From Rhipicephalus microplus (taxonomy: Eukaryota > Arthropoda > Arachnida > Ixodida > Ixodidae), in contig NC_134701.1 of assembly GCF_043290135.1 (NCBI RefSeq), positions 5,486,001-5,550,000 on the forward strand: 64,000 bases of DNA, given 5' to 3'. Positions 22,967 through 35,710 of this stretch are shown here, in pieces. Numbering within the stretch: the stretch's first letter is position 1; each line of letters begins with the position of its first letter. Position numbers and translations under genes: made by a program. A model generated the notes under the pieces. That model was given only the letters and a program-made list of their open reading frames with translations. It was not told the DNA's origin and did not search any database.

Positions 22967-23040
22967 ATCTCCGTGGCGCAATTGGCTAGCGCGATCGGCT
23001 CTTAACCGAAAGGTTGGAGTTACGAGCCCACCCGGTGGTG
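22967..23040 (+). tRNA. CUU-anticodon marker unit, copy 3
   Basis: CTT is at 23,001-23,003, with the diagnostic T arm and trailer as in copy 1. Confidence 0.55.
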
Positions 23041-24591
23041 GTGCTCCGCTTTTTTTCTTTGGGCTGATGGCTCTGGAGAAATGTTCTGACGGTGGTGAGA
23101 GCGGAGCACGACTGTCTCCGTGGCGCAATTGGCCAGCGCGATCGGCTGTTAACCGAAACGTTGGAGGTACGTGCCCTCCCGGGAGTGGTGTGTTGCTTTT
23201 TATTTTTTGGGCTGATAGCTTCGAAGATATGTTCTGAAGGTGGTGAGAGTGGAGCAGGACTGTCTCCGTGGCGCAATTGGCTAACGCGATTGGCTGTTAA
23301 CCGAAAGATTGGAGCTACGAGCCCTCCCGGGAGTGGTGTGTTGGTTTTTTTATTTCGGGCTGATAGCTATGAAGATATGTTCTGATGGTGGTGAGAGTGG
23401 AGCACGACTGTCTCCGTGGCGCAATAGGCTAGCGCGATCGGCTGTTAACCGAAAGGTTGGATGTTCGAGCCCTCCCGGGAGTGCTGTGTTGCTTTTTTTT
23501 TTCTTTGGGCTGATAGCTTTGAAGATATGTTCTGATGGTGGTCAGAGTGGAACACGACTGTGTCTGTGGCGCAATTGGCTATTCGATCGGCTGTTAACTA
23601 GAAAGTTGGATGTTCGAGCCCTCCCGGGAGTGGTGTGTTGCTTTTTTTTCTTTGGGCTGATAGCTTCGAAGAAATGTTCTGATGGTGGTGAGAGTGGAGC
23701 AGGACTGTCTTTGTGGCGCAATTGGCTACCGCGATCGGCTGTTAACCGAAAGGTTGGAGGTACGAGCCCACCCGGTAGAGGTGCGGCGCTTTTTTTTCTT
23801 TGGGCTGATAGCTTTGAAGATATGTTCTGATGGTGGTGAGAGTGGAGCACGACTGTCTCCGTGGCGCAATTGGCTAGCGCGATCGGCTGTTAACCGAAGG
23901 GTTGGAAGTTCGAGCCCACCTGGTTGTGGTGCGGTGCTTTTTTTCCTTTGGGCTGATAGCTCTGAAGAAATCTTCTGGCGGTGGTGAGAGTGGAGCACGA
24001 CTGTCTCCGTGGCGCAATTTGCTAGCGCGATCGGCTGTTAACCGAAAAGTTGGAGGTACGAGCCCACACAGTGGTGGTGCGGCGCTTTTTTTCTTTGGGC
24101 TGATAGCTCTGAAGAAATGTTCTGACGGTGGTGAGAGTAGAGCACGACTTTCTTCGTGGCGCAATTGGCTATGCGATCGGCTGTTAACTGAAAGGTTGGA
24201 GGTTGGAGCCTTCCCGGGAGTGGTGTGTTGCTTTTTTTTCTTTGGGCTGATAGCTTTGAAGATATGTTCTGATGGTGGTGAGAGTGGAGCAGGACTGTCT
24301 CCGTGGCGCAATTCCTACCGCGATCGGCTGTTAACCGAAATGTTGGAGGTACGAGCCCACCCGGTGGAGGTGTGGCGCTTTTTTTTCTTTGGGCTGATAG
24401 CTTTGAAGATATGTTCTGATGGTGGTAAGAGTGGAGCACGACTGTCTTCGTGGCGCGATTGGCTAGCGCAATCGGCTGTTAACCGAAGGGTTGGAAGTTC
24501 GAGCCCACCTGGTTGTGGTGCGGTGCTTTTTTTCCTTTGGGCTGATAGCTCTGAAGAAATCTTCTGGCGGTGGTGAGAGTGGAGCACGACT

Positions 24592-24665
24592 GTCTCCGTG
24601 GCGCAATTTGCTAGCGCGATCGGCTATTAACCGAAAGGTTGGAGGTACGAGCCCACACAGTGGTG
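24592..24665 (+). tRNA. tRNA-Asn-like unit with anticodon ATT
   Basis: ATT is at 24,626-24,628 in a CAATTTGCTAGCGCG background. The copy at 28,718 in the next higher-order repeat shares it, while the counterpart in repeat 2 (near 20,060) has GTT. Confidence 0.5.
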
Positions 24666-25329
24666 GTGCGGCGCTTTTTTTTCTTTGGGCTGATAGCTCT
24701 GAAGAAATGTTCTGACGGTGGTGAGAGTGGAGCACGACTGTCTCCGTGGCGCAATTGGCTATGCGAAAGGCTGTTAACCGGAAGGTGTGAGGTTCGAGTC
24801 CTCCCGGGAGTGGTGCGGTGCTTTTTTTTCTTTGGGCTGATAGCTTTGAAGATATGTTATGATGGTGGTGAGAGTGGAGCACGACTGTCTCCGTGACGCA
24901 ATTGGCTAGCGCGGTCGTCTGTTAATCGAAAGGTTGGAGGTTCGAACCCACCCGGTGGTGGTGCGGCGCTTTTTTTCTTTGGGCTGATAGCTCTGAAGAA
25001 ATGTTCTGACGGTGGTGAGAGTAGAGCACGACTGTCTTCGTGGCGCAATTGGCTTTGCGATCGGCTGTTAACTGAAAGGTTGGAGGTTGGAGCCTACCCG
25101 GGAGTGGTGTGTTGCTTTTTTCTCTTTGGGCTGATAGCTTTGAAGATATGTTCTGATGGTGGTGAGAGTGGAGCAGGACTGTCTCCGTGGCGCAATTGGC
25201 TACCGCGATCGGCTGTTAACCGAAATGTTGGAGGTACGAGCCCACCCGGTGGAGGTGCGGCGCTTTTTTTTTCTTTGGGCTGATAGCTTTGAAGATATGT
25301 TCTGATGGTGGTGAGAGTGGAGCACGACT

Positions 25330-25403
25330 GTCTTCGTGGCGCGATTGGCTAGCGCAATCGGCGCTTAACCGAGAGGTTGGAGGTTCGAGCCCACCCGGTG
25401 GTG
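25330..25403 (+). pseudogene. CGCTTAA-loop unit (nominal CTT, no U33)
   Basis: The nominal anticodon is at 25,364-25,366. It is the counterpart of 20,759 at offset 4,571. Confidence 0.48.
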
Positions 25404-27537
25404 GTGCGGCGATTTTTTTCCTTTGGGCTGATAGCTCTGAAGAAATGTTCTGACGGTGGTGAGAGTGAAGCACGACTGTCTCCATGGCGCAATTGGCTAT
25501 GCGATCGGCTGTTAACTGAAAGGTTGGAGGTTCGAGCCCTCCCGGGAGTGGTGTGTTGCATTTTTTTCGGTGCTGATAGCTTTGAAGATATATTCTGATG
25601 TTGGTGAGAGTGGAGCAGGACTGTCTCCGTGGCGCAATTGGCTAGCGTGATCGGCTGTTAACCGAAAGGTTGGAGGTACGAGCCGTCCCGGGAGTGGTGC
25701 GGTGCTTTTTTTTCTTTGGGCTGATAGCTTTGAACATATGTTCTGATGGTGGTGAGAGTGGAGCACGACTGTCTCCGTGGCGCAATTGGCTAGCGCGATC
25801 GGCTGTTAACCGAGAGGTTGGAGGTTCGAGCCCACCCGGTGGTGGTGCGGCGATTTTTTTCCTTTGGGCTGATAGCTTTAAAGATATGTTCTCATGGTGC
25901 TGAGAGTGGAGCACGACTACCTCCATGGCGCAATTGGCTATTCGATCGGCTGTTAACTGAAAGGTTGGATATTCGAGCCCTCCCGGGAGTGGTGTGTTGC
26001 TTTTTTTCTTTGGGCTGATAGCTTTGAAATATGTTCTGATGGTGGTGAGAGTGGAGCAGGACTGTCTCCGTGGCGCAATTGGCTACCGCGATCGGCTGTT
26101 AACCGAAAGGTTGGAGGTACGAGCCCACCCGGTGGAGATGCGGCGCTTTTTTTTTCTTTGGGCTGATAGCTTTGAAGTTATGTTCTGATGGTGGTGAGAG
26201 TTGAGAACGACTGTATCCGTGGCGCAATTGGCTAGAGCGACCGGCTGTTAACCGAAAGGTTGGATGTTCGAGCCCTCCCGGGAGTGGTGTGTTGCTTTTT
26301 TTTCTTTGGGCTGATAGCTTCGGAGATATGTTCTGATAGTGGTGAGAGTCGAGCAGGACTGTCTCCGTGGCGCAATTGGCTACCGCGATCGGCTGTTAAC
26401 CGAAAGGTTGGAGGTACGAGCCCACCCGGTGGAGGTGCGGCGCTTTTTTTTCTTTGGGCTGATAGCTTTGAAAATATGTTCAGATGGTGGTGAGAGTGGA
26501 GAACGACTGTCTCCGTGGCGCTAATGGCTATGTGACCGGCTGTTAACTGAAAGGTTGGAGGTTGGAGCCCTCCCGGGAGTGGTTTGTTGCTTTTTTTCTT
26601 TGGGCTGATAGCTTTGAAAATATGTTCTGGTGCTGGTGAGTGTGGAGCAGGACTGTCTCCGTGACGCAATTGGCTAGCGCGATCGGCTGTTAACCGAAAG
26701 GTTGGAGGTACGAGCCCACCCGGTGGTGGTGCGGCGCTTTTTTTCCTTTGGGCTGATAGCTCTGAAGAAATCTTCTGACGGTGGTGAGAGTGGATCACGA
26801 CTGTCTTCGTGGCGCAATTGGCTATGCGATCGGCTGTTAACTGAAAGGTTGGAGGTTGGAGCCCTCCCGGGAGTGGTTTGTTGCTTTTTTTTCTTTGGGC
26901 TGATAGCTTTGACAATATGTTCTGATGGTGGTGAGTGTAGAGCAGGACTGTCTCAGTGACGCAATTGGCTACCGCGATCGGCTGTTAACCGAAAGGTTGG
27001 AGGTACGAGCCCACCCGGTGGTGGTGCGGGGATTTTTTTCCTTTGGGCTGATAGCTCTGAAGAAATGTTCTGACGGTGGTGAGAGTGGAGCACGACTGTC
27101 TCCATGGCGCAATTGGCTATGCGATCGGCTGTTAACTGAAAGGTTGGAGGTTCGAGCCCTCGCGGGAGTGGTGTGTTGCTTTTTTAGGGGGCTGATAGCT
27201 TTATAGATATGTTCTGATGGTGGTGAGAGTGGAGCAGGACTGTCTCCGTGGCGCAATTGGCTAGTGCGATCGGCTGTTAACCGAGAGGTTGGAGGTTCGA
27301 GCCCACCCGGTGGTGGTGCGGCGATTTTTTTCCTTTGGGCTGATAGCTCTGAAAAAATGTTTTGATGGTGGTGAGAGTGGAGCACGACTGTCTCCCTGGC
27401 GCAATTGGCTAGTGCGATCGGCTGTTAACCGAAAGGTTGGAGGTTCGAGCCCACCTGGTGGTGGTGCGGCGCTTTTTTTTCTTTGGGCTGATAGCTTTGA
27501 AGATATGTTCTGATGGTTGTGAGAGTGGAGCACGACT

Positions 27538-27611
27538 ATCTCCGTGGCGCAATTGGCTAGCGCGATCGGCTCTTAACCGAAAGGTTGGAGTTACGAGCCC
27601 ACCCGGTGGTG
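27538..27611 (+). tRNA. CUU-anticodon marker unit, copy 4
   Basis: CTT is at 27,572-27,574, with the diagnostic T arm and trailer as in copy 1. Confidence 0.55.
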
Positions 27612-28717
27612 GTGCTCCGCTTTTTTTCTTTGGGCTGATGGCTCTGGAGAAATGTTCTGACGGTGGTGAGAGCGGAGCACGACTGTCTCCGTGGCGCAAT
27701 TGGCCAGCGCGATCGGCTGTTAACCGAAACGTTGGAGGTACGTGCCCTCCCGGGAGTGGTGTGTTGCTTTTTATTTTTTGGGCTGATAGCTTCGAAGATA
27801 TGTTCTGAAGGTGGTGAGAGTGGAGCAGGACTGTCTTTGTGGCGCAATTGGCTACCGCGATCGGCTGTTAACCGAAAGGTTGGAGGTACGAGCCCACCCG
27901 GTAGAGGTGCGGCGCTTTTTTTTCTTTGGGCTGATAGCTTTGAAGATATGTTCTGATGGTGGTGAGAGTGGAGCACGACTGTCTCCGTGGCGCAATTGGC
28001 TAGCGCGATCGGCTGTTAACCGAAGGGTTGGAAGTTCGAGCCCACCTGGTTGTGGTGCGGTGCTTTTTTTCCTTTGGGCTGATAGCTCTGAAGAAATCTT
28101 CTGGCGGTGGTGAGAGTGGAGCACGACTGTCTCCATGGCGCAATTGGCTAGCGCGATCGGCTGTTAACCGAAAGGTTGGAGATACGAGCCCACCCGGTGG
28201 TGGTGCGGCGCTTTTTTTCTTTGGGCTGATAGCTCTGAAGAAATGTTCTGACGGTGGTGAGAGTAGAGCACGACTTTCTTCGTGGCGCAATTGGCTATGC
28301 GATCGGCTGTTAACTGAAAGGTTGGAGGTTGGAGCCTTCTCGGGAGTGGTGTGTTGCTTTTTTTTCTTTGGGCTGATAGCTTTGAAGATATGTTCTGATG
28401 GTGGTGAGAGTGGAGCAGGACTGTCTCCATGGCGCAATTCCTACCGCGATCGGCTGTTAACCGAAATGTTGGAGGTACGAGCCCACCCGGTGGAGGTGCG
28501 GCGCTTTTTTTTCTTTGGGCTGATAGCTTTGAAGATATGTTCTGATGGTGGTAAGAGTGGAGCACGACTGTCTTCGTGGCGCGATTGGCTAGCGCAATCG
28601 GCTGTTAACCGAAGGGTTGGAAGTTCGAGCCCACCTGGTTGTGGTGCGGTGCTTTTTTTCCTTTGGGCTGATAGCTCTGAAGAAATCTTCTGGCGGTGGT
28701 GAGAGTGGAGCACGACT

Positions 28718-28791
28718 GTCTCCGTGGCGCAATTTGCTAGCGCGATCGGCTATTAACCGAAAGGTTGGAGGTACGAGCCCACACAGTGGTG
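28718..28791 (+). tRNA. tRNA-Asn-like unit with anticodon ATT
   Basis: ATT is at 28,752-28,754. It is the counterpart of the 24,592 unit at offset 4,126. Confidence 0.5.
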
Positions 28792-29455
28792 GTGCGGCGC
28801 TTTTTTTTCTTTGGGCTGATAGCTCTGAAGAAATGTTCTGACGGTGGTGAGAGTGGAGCACGACTGTCTCCGTGGCGCAATTGGCTATGCGAAAGGCTGT
28901 TAACCGGAAGGTGTGAGGTTCGAGTCCTCCCGGGAGTGGTGCGGTGCTTTTTTTTCTTTGGGCTGATAGCTTTGAAGATATGTTATGATGGTGGTGAGAG
29001 TGGAGCACGACTGTCTCCGTGACGCAATTGGCTAGCGCGGTCGTCTGTTAATCGAAAGGTTGGAGGTTCGAACCCACCCGGTGGTGGTGCGGCGCTTTTT
29101 TTCTTTGGGCTGATAGCTCTGAAGAAATGTTCTGACGGTGGTGAGAGTAGAGCACGACTGTCTTCGTGGCGCAATTGGCTTTGCGATCGGCTGTTAACTG
29201 AAAGGTTGGAGGTTGGAGCCTTCCCGGGAGTGGTGTGTTGCTTTTTTCTCTTTGGGCTGATAGCTTTGAAGATATGTTCTGATGGTGGTGAGAGTGGAGC
29301 AGGACTGTCTCCGTGGCGCAATTGGCTACCGCGATCGGCTGTTAACCGAAATGTTGGAGGTACGAGCCCACCCGGTGGAGGTGCGGCGCTTTTTTTTTCT
29401 TTGGGCTGATAGCTTTGAAGATATGTTCTGATGGTGGTGAGAGTGGAGCACGACT

Positions 29456-29529
29456 GTCTTCGTGGCGCGATTGGCTAGCGCAATCGGCGCTTAACCGAGA
29501 GGTTGGAGGTTCGAGCCCACCCGGTGGTG
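29456..29529 (+). pseudogene. CGCTTAA-loop unit (nominal CTT, no U33)
   Basis: The nominal anticodon is at 29,490-29,492. It is the same subtype as 15,319. Confidence 0.48.
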
Positions 29530-31664
29530 GTGCGGCGATTTTTTTTCCTTTGGGCTGATAGCTCTGAAGAAATGTTCTGACGGTGGTGAGAGTGAAGCAC
29601 GACTGTCTCCATGGCGCAATTGGCTATGCGATCGGCTGTTAACTGAAAGGTTGGAGGTTCGAGCCCTCCCGGGAGTGGTGTGTTGCATTTTTTTCGGTGC
29701 TGATAGCTTTGAAGATATATTCTGATGTTGGTGAGAGTGGAGCAGGACTGTCTCCGTGGCGCAATTGGCTAGCGTGATCGGCTGTTAACCGAAAGGTTGG
29801 AGGTACGAGCCGTCCCGGGAGTGGTGCGGTGCTTTTTTTTCTTTGGGCTGATAGCTTTGAACATATGTTCTGATGGTGGTGAGAGTGGAGCACGACTGTC
29901 TCCGTGGCGCAATTGGCTAGCGCGATCGGCTGTTAACCGAGAGTTTGGAGGTTGGAGCCCACCCGGTGGTGGTGCGGCGATTTTTTTCCTTTGGGCTGAT
30001 AGCTTTAAAGATATGTTCTCATGGTGCTGAGAGTGGAGCACGACTACCTCCATGGCGCAATTGGCTATTCGATCGGCTGTTAACTGAAAGGTTGGATATT
30101 CGAGCCCTCCCGGGAGTGGTGTGTTGCTTTTTTTCTTTGGGCTGATAGCTTTGAAATATGTTCTGATGGTGGTGAGAGTGGAGCAGGACTGTCTCCGTGG
30201 CGCAATTGGCTACCGCGATCGGCTGTTAACCGAAAGGTTGGAGGTACGAGCCCACCCGGTGGAGATGCGGCGCTTTTTTTTTCTTTGGGCTGATAGCTTT
30301 GAAGTTATGTTCTGATGGTGGTGAGAGTTGAGAACGACTGTATCCGTGGCGCAATTGGCTAGAGCTACCGGCTGTTAACCGAAAGGTTGGATGTTCGAGC
30401 CCTCCCGGGAGTGGTGTGTTGCTTTTTTTTCTTTGGGCTGATAGCTTCGGACATATGTTCTGATAGTGGTGAGAGTCGAGCAGGACTGTCTCCGTGGCGC
30501 AATTGGCTACCGCGATCGGCTGTTAACCGAAAGGTTGGAGGTACGAGCCCACCCGGTGGAGGTGCGGCGCTTTTTTTTCTTTGGGCTGATAGCTTTGAAA
30601 ATATGTTCAGATGGTGGTGAGAGTGGAGAACGACTGTCTCCGTGGCGCAAATGGCTATGCGACCGGCTGTTAACTGAAAGGTTGGAGGTTGGAGCCCTCC
30701 CGGGAGTGGTTTGTTGCTTTTTTACTTTGGGCTGATAGCTTTGAAAATATGTTCTGGTGCTGGTGAGTGTGGAGCACGACTGTCTCCGTGACGCAATTGG
30801 CTAGCGCGATCGGCTGTTAACCGAAAGGTTGGAGGTACGAGCCCACCCGGTGGTGGTGCGGCGCTTTTTTTCCTTTGGGCTGATAGCTCTGAAGAAATCT
30901 TCTGACGGTGGTGAGAGTGGATCACGACTGTCTTCGTGGCGCAATTGGCTATGCGATCGGCTGTTAACTGAAAGGTTGGAGGTTGGAGCCCTCCCTGGAG
31001 TGGTTTGTTGCTTTTTTTTCTTTGGGCTGATAGCTTTGACAATATGTTCTGATGGTGGTGAGTGTAGAGCAGGACTGTCTCAGTGACGCAATTGGCTACC
31101 GCGATCGGCTGTTAACCGAAAGGTTGGAGGTACGAGCCCACCCGGTGGTGGTGCGGGGATTTTTTTCCTTTGGGCTGATAGCTCTGAAGAAATGTTCTGA
31201 CGGTGGTGAGAGTGGAGCACGACTGTCTCCATGGCGCAATTGGCTATGCGATCGGCTGTTAACTGAAAGGTTGGAGGTTCGAGCCCTCGCGGGAGTGGTG
31301 TGTTGCTTTTTTAGGGGGCTGATAGCTTTATAGATATGTTCTGATGGTGGTGAGAGTGGAGCAGGACTGTCTCCGTGGCGCAATTGGCTAGTGCGATCGG
31401 CTGTTAACCGAGAGGTTGGAGGTTCGAGCCCACCCGGTGGTGGTGCGGCGATTTTTTTCCTTTGGGCTGATAGCTCTGAAAAAATGTTTTGATGGTGGTG
31501 AGAGTGGAGCACGACTGTCTCCCTGGCGCAATTGGCTAGTGCGATCGGCTGTTAACCGAAAGGTTGGAGGTTCGAGCCCACCTGGTGGTGGTGCGGCGCT
31601 TTTTTTTCTTTGGGCTGATAGCTTTGAAGATATGTTCTGATGGTTGTGAGAGTGGAGCACGACT

Positions 31665-31738
31665 ATCTCCGTGGCGCAATTGGCTAGCGCGATCGGCTCT
31701 TAACCAAAAGGTTGGAGTTACGAGCCCACCCGGTGGTG
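31665..31738 (+). tRNA. CUU-anticodon marker unit, copy 5
   Basis: CTT is at 31,699-31,701. The anticodon 3' strand is CCAAA rather than CCGAA, which weakens the stem. The unit that normally follows the marker (GAAACGTTGGAGGTACGTGC) is missing here and the next-but-one unit follows directly. Confidence 0.5.
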
Positions 31739-32107
31739 GTGCTCCGCTTTTTTTCTTTGGGCTGATGGCTCTGGAGAAATGTTCTGACGGTGGTGAGAGC
31801 GGAACACGACTGTCTCCGTGGCGCAATTGGCTAACGCGATTGGCTGTTAACCGAAAGATTGGAGCTACGAGCCCTCCCGGGAGTGGTGTGTTGGTTTGTT
31901 TATTTCGGGCTGATAGCTATGAAGATATGTTCTGATGGTGGTGAGAGTGGAGCACGACTGTCTCCGTGGCGCAATAGGCTAGCGCGATCGGCTGTTAACC
32001 GAAAGGTTGGAGTTACGAGCCCACGCAGTGGTGGTGCGGCGCTTTTTTTTCTTTGGGCTGATAGCTTTGAAGATATGTTCTGATGGTGGTCAGAGTGGAA
32101 CACGACT

Positions 32108-32180
32108 GTGTCTGTGGCGCAATTGGCTATTCGATCGGCTATTAACTGGAAAGTTGGATGTTCGAGCCCTCCCGGAAGTG
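32108..32180 (+). tRNA. tRNA-Asn-like unit with anticodon ATT (CTATTCG class)
   Basis: ATT is at 32,141-32,143 in a GTGTCTG-start unit. Sister units at 18,990 and elsewhere have GTT, so the change is private. Confidence 0.48.
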
Positions 32181-34165
32181 GTGTGTTGCTTTTTTTTCTT
32201 TGGGCTGATAGCTTCGAAGATATGTTCTGATGGTGGTGAGAGTGGAGCAGGACTGTCTTTGTGGCGCAATTGGCTACCGCGATCGGCTGTTAACCGAAAG
32301 GTTGGAGGTACGAGCCCACCCGGTAGAGGTGTGGCGCTTTTTTTTCTTTTGGCTGATAGCTTTGAAGATATGTTCTGATGGTGGTGAGAGTGGAGCACGA
32401 CTGTCTCCGTGGCGCAATTGGCTAGCGCGATCGCCTGTTAACCGAAGGGTTGGAAGTTCGAGCCCACCTGGTTGTGGTGCGGTGCTTTTTTTTCCTTTGG
32501 GCTGATAGCTCTGAAGAAATCTTCTGGCGGTGGTGAGAGTGGAGCACGACTGTCTCCGTGGCGCGATTTGCTAGCGCGATCGGCTGTTAACCGAAAGGCT
32601 GGAGGTACGAGCCCACACAGTGGTGGTGCGGCGCTTTTTTTTCTTTGGGCTAATAGCTCTGAAGAAATGTTCTGACGGTGGTGAGAGTGAAGCACGACTG
32701 TCTCCGTGGCGCAATTGGCTATGCGAAAGGCTGTTAACCGGAAGGTGTGAGGTTCGAGTCCTCCCGGGAGTGGTGTGTTGCTTTTTTTGGGGGCTGATAG
32801 CTTTAAAGATATGTTCTGATGGTGGTGAGAGTGGAGCAGGACTGTCTCCGTGGCGCAATTGGCTAGTGCGATCGGCTGTTAACCGAGAGGTTGGAGGTTC
32901 GAGCCCACCCGGTGGTGGTGCGGCGATTTTTTTCCTTTGGGCTGATAGCTCTGAAAAAATGTTCTGACGGTGGTGAGAGTGGAGCACGACTGTCTCCATG
33001 GCGCAATTGGCTATGCGATCGGCTGTTAACTAAAAGGTTGGAGGTTCGAGCCCTCCCGGGAGTGGTGTGTTGCTTTTTTTTGGGCTGATAGCTTTGAAGA
33101 TATGTTCTGATGGTGGTGAGAGTGGAGCAGGACTGTCTCCGTGGCGCAATTGGCTATCGCGATCGGCTGTTAACCGAAAGGTTGGAGGTTCGAGCCCACC
33201 CGGTGGTGGTGCGGAGCTTTTTTCCTTTGGGCTGATAGCTCTGAAGAAATGTTCTGATGGTGGTGAGAGTGGAGCAGGACTGTCTCCGTGGCGCAATTGG
33301 CTACCGCGATCGGCTGTTAACCGAAAGGTTGGAGGTACGAGCCCACCCAGTTGAGGTGCGGCGCTTTTTTTTCTTTGGGCTGATAGCTTTGAAGATATGT
33401 TCTGATGGTGGTGAGAGTGGAGAACGACTGTCTCCGTGGCGCAATTGGCTAGAGCGATCGGCTGTTAACCGAAAGGTTGGATGTTCGAGCCCTCCCGGGA
33501 GTGGTGTGTTGCTTTTTTTTCTTTGGGCTGATAGCTTCGAAGATATGTTCTGATAGTGGTGAGAGTAGAGCAGGACTGTCTCCGTGGCGCAATTGGCTAC
33601 CGCGATCGGCTGTTAACCGAAAGGTTGGAGGTACGAGCCCACCCGGTGGAGGTGCGGCGCTTTTTTTTTCTTTGGGCTGATAGCTTTGAAGATAAGTTCA
33701 GATGGTGGTGAGAGTGGAGAACGACTGTCTCCGTGGCACAATTGGCTAGCGCGATCGGCTGTTAACCGAAAGGTTGGAGGTTCAAGCCCACCCGGTGGTG
33801 GTGCGGCGCTTTTTTTCCTTTGGGCTGATAGCTCTGAAGAAATCTGACGGTGGTGAGAGTGGAGCACGACTGTCTTCGTGGCGAAATTGGCTATGCGATA
33901 CGGCTGTTAACTGAAAGGTTGGAGGTTGGAGCCCTCCCGGGAGTGGTGTGTTGCCTTTTTTATTTTGGGCTGATAGCTTTGAAAATATGTTCTGATGGTG
34001 GTGAGTGTGGAGTAGGACTGTCTCCCTGGCGCAATTGGCTAGCGCGATCGGCTGTTAACCGAAAGGTTGGAGGTTCGAGCCCTCCCGGGAGTGGTGTGTT
34101 GCTTTTTTTTCGGTGCTGATAGCTTTGAAGATATATTCTGATGTTGGTGAGAGTGGAGCAGGACT

Positions 34166-34239
34166 GTCTCCGTGGCGCAATTGGCTAGCGCGAGCGGCTC
34201 TTAACCGAAAGGTTGGAGGTACGAGCCCTCCCGGGAGTG
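34166..34239 (+). tRNA. Second CUU-anticodon subtype, copy 1 of 7
   Basis: The loop CTCTTAA gives CTT (34,200-34,202), but the T stem GGAGG/CCTCC is perfect and the 3' strand is CGGGAGT. This distinguishes it from the GGAGT marker type. The T loop is TACGAGC. The D-anticodon junction reads CGAGCGG, costing a stem pair. Other copies start at 39,756, 43,721, 48,563, 51,507, 55,326 and 61,639. Confidence 0.5.
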
Positions 34240-35637
34240 GTGCGGTGCTTTTTTTTCTTTGGGCTGATAGCTTTGAACATATGTTCTGATGGTGGTGAGA
34301 GTGGAGCACGACTGTCTCCGTGGCGCAATTGGCTAGCGCGATCGGCTGTTAACCGAGAGGTTGGAGGTTCGAGCCCACCCGGTGGTGGTGCGGCGATTTT
34401 TTTCCTTTGGGCTGATAGCTTTAAAGATATGTTCTGATGGTGGTGAGAGTGGAGCACGACTACCTCCATGGCGCAAATGGCTATTCGATCGGCTGTTAAC
34501 TGAAAGGTTGGATATTCGAGCCCTCCCGGGAGTGGTGTGTTGCTTTTTTTCTTTGGGCTGATAGCTTTGAAGATATGTTCTGATGGTGGTGAGAGTGGAG
34601 CAGGACTGTCTCCGTGGCGCAATTGGCTACCGCGATCGGCTGTTAACCGAAAGGTTGGAGGTACGAGCCCACCCGGTGGAGATGCGGCGCTTTTTTTTCT
34701 TTGGGCTGATAGCTTTGAAGTTATGTTCTGATGGTGGTGAGAGTTGAGAACGACTGTATCCGTGGCGCAATTGGCTAGAGCGATCGGCTGTTAACCGAAA
34801 GGTTGGATGTTCGAGCCCTCCCGGGAGTGGTGTGTTGCTTTTTTTTCTTTGGGCTGATAGCTTTGAAAATATGTTCTGGTGGTGTTGAGTGTGGAGTAGG
34901 ACTGTCTCCGTGACGCAATTGGCTAGCGCGATCGGCTGTTAACCGAAAGGTTGGAGGTACGAGCCCACCCGGTGGTGGTGCGGCGCTTTTTTTCCTTTGA
35001 GCTGATAGCTCTGAAGAAATCTTCTGACGGTGGTGAGAGTGGATCACGACTGTCTTCGTGGCGCAATTGGCTATGCGATCGGCTGTTAACTGAAAGGTTG
35101 GAGGTTCGAGCCCTCGCGGGAGTGGTGTGTTGCTTTTTTAGGGGGCTGATAGCTTTAAAGATATGTTCTGATGGTGGTGAGAGTGGAGCAGGACTGTCTC
35201 CGTGGCGCAAAATGCTACCGCGATCGGCTGTTAACCGAAAGGTTGGAGGTACGAGCCCACCCGGTGGAGGTGCGGCGCTTTTTTTTCTTTGGGCTGATAG
35301 CTTTGAAAATATGTTCAGATGGTGGTGAGAGTGGAGAACGACTGTCTCCGTGGCGCAAATGGCTATGCGACCGGCTGTTAACTGAAAGGTTGGAGGTTGG
35401 AGCCCTCCCGGGAGTGGTTTGTTGCTTTTTTTCTTTGGGCTGATAGCTTTGAAAATATGTTCTGGTGTTGGTGAGTGTGGAGCAGGACTGTCTCCGTGAA
35501 GCAATTGGCTAGCGCGATCGGCTGTTAACCGAAAGGTTGGAGGTACGAGCCCACCCGGTGGTGGTGCGGCGCTTTTTTTCCTTTGGGCTGATAGCTCTGA
35601 AGAAATCTTCTGACGGTGGTGAGAGTGGATCACGACT

Positions 35638-35710
35638 GTCTTCGTGGCGCAATTGGCTATGCGATCGGCTGTTAACCGAAAGGTTGGAGGTACGAGCCCA
35701 CCCGGTAGAG
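35638..35710 (+). tRNA. Chimeric unit: CTATGCG 5' half joined to CCGAAAGG/TACGAGC 3' half
   Basis: The D arm is CTATGCG, which is normally followed by CTGTTAACTGAAAGG. Here CTGTTAACCGAAAGG, TACGAGC and CGGTAGAG follow, which belong to the CTACCGCG class. The switch is again within GCGATCGGCTGTTAAC. Confidence 0.6.

Larger units (their letters stand above)
22967..27537 (+). repeat. CUU-phased higher-order repeat 3 (4,571 bp, 31 units)
   Basis: It follows repeat 2 directly with the same order of variants. Long stretches look identical by eye, including private features such as GTTGCATTTTTTTCGG. Confidence 0.75.
27538..31664 (+). repeat. CUU-phased higher-order repeat 4 (4,127 bp, 28 units)
   Basis: It matches repeat 3, but three units (444 bp) are missing. 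Left of 27,810 the offset to repeat 3 is 4,571; right of 27,836 it is ~4,127. The 27 bases between are common to both parents, so the deletion is a clean homologous exchange in the spacer and tRNA start. Confidence 0.75.
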
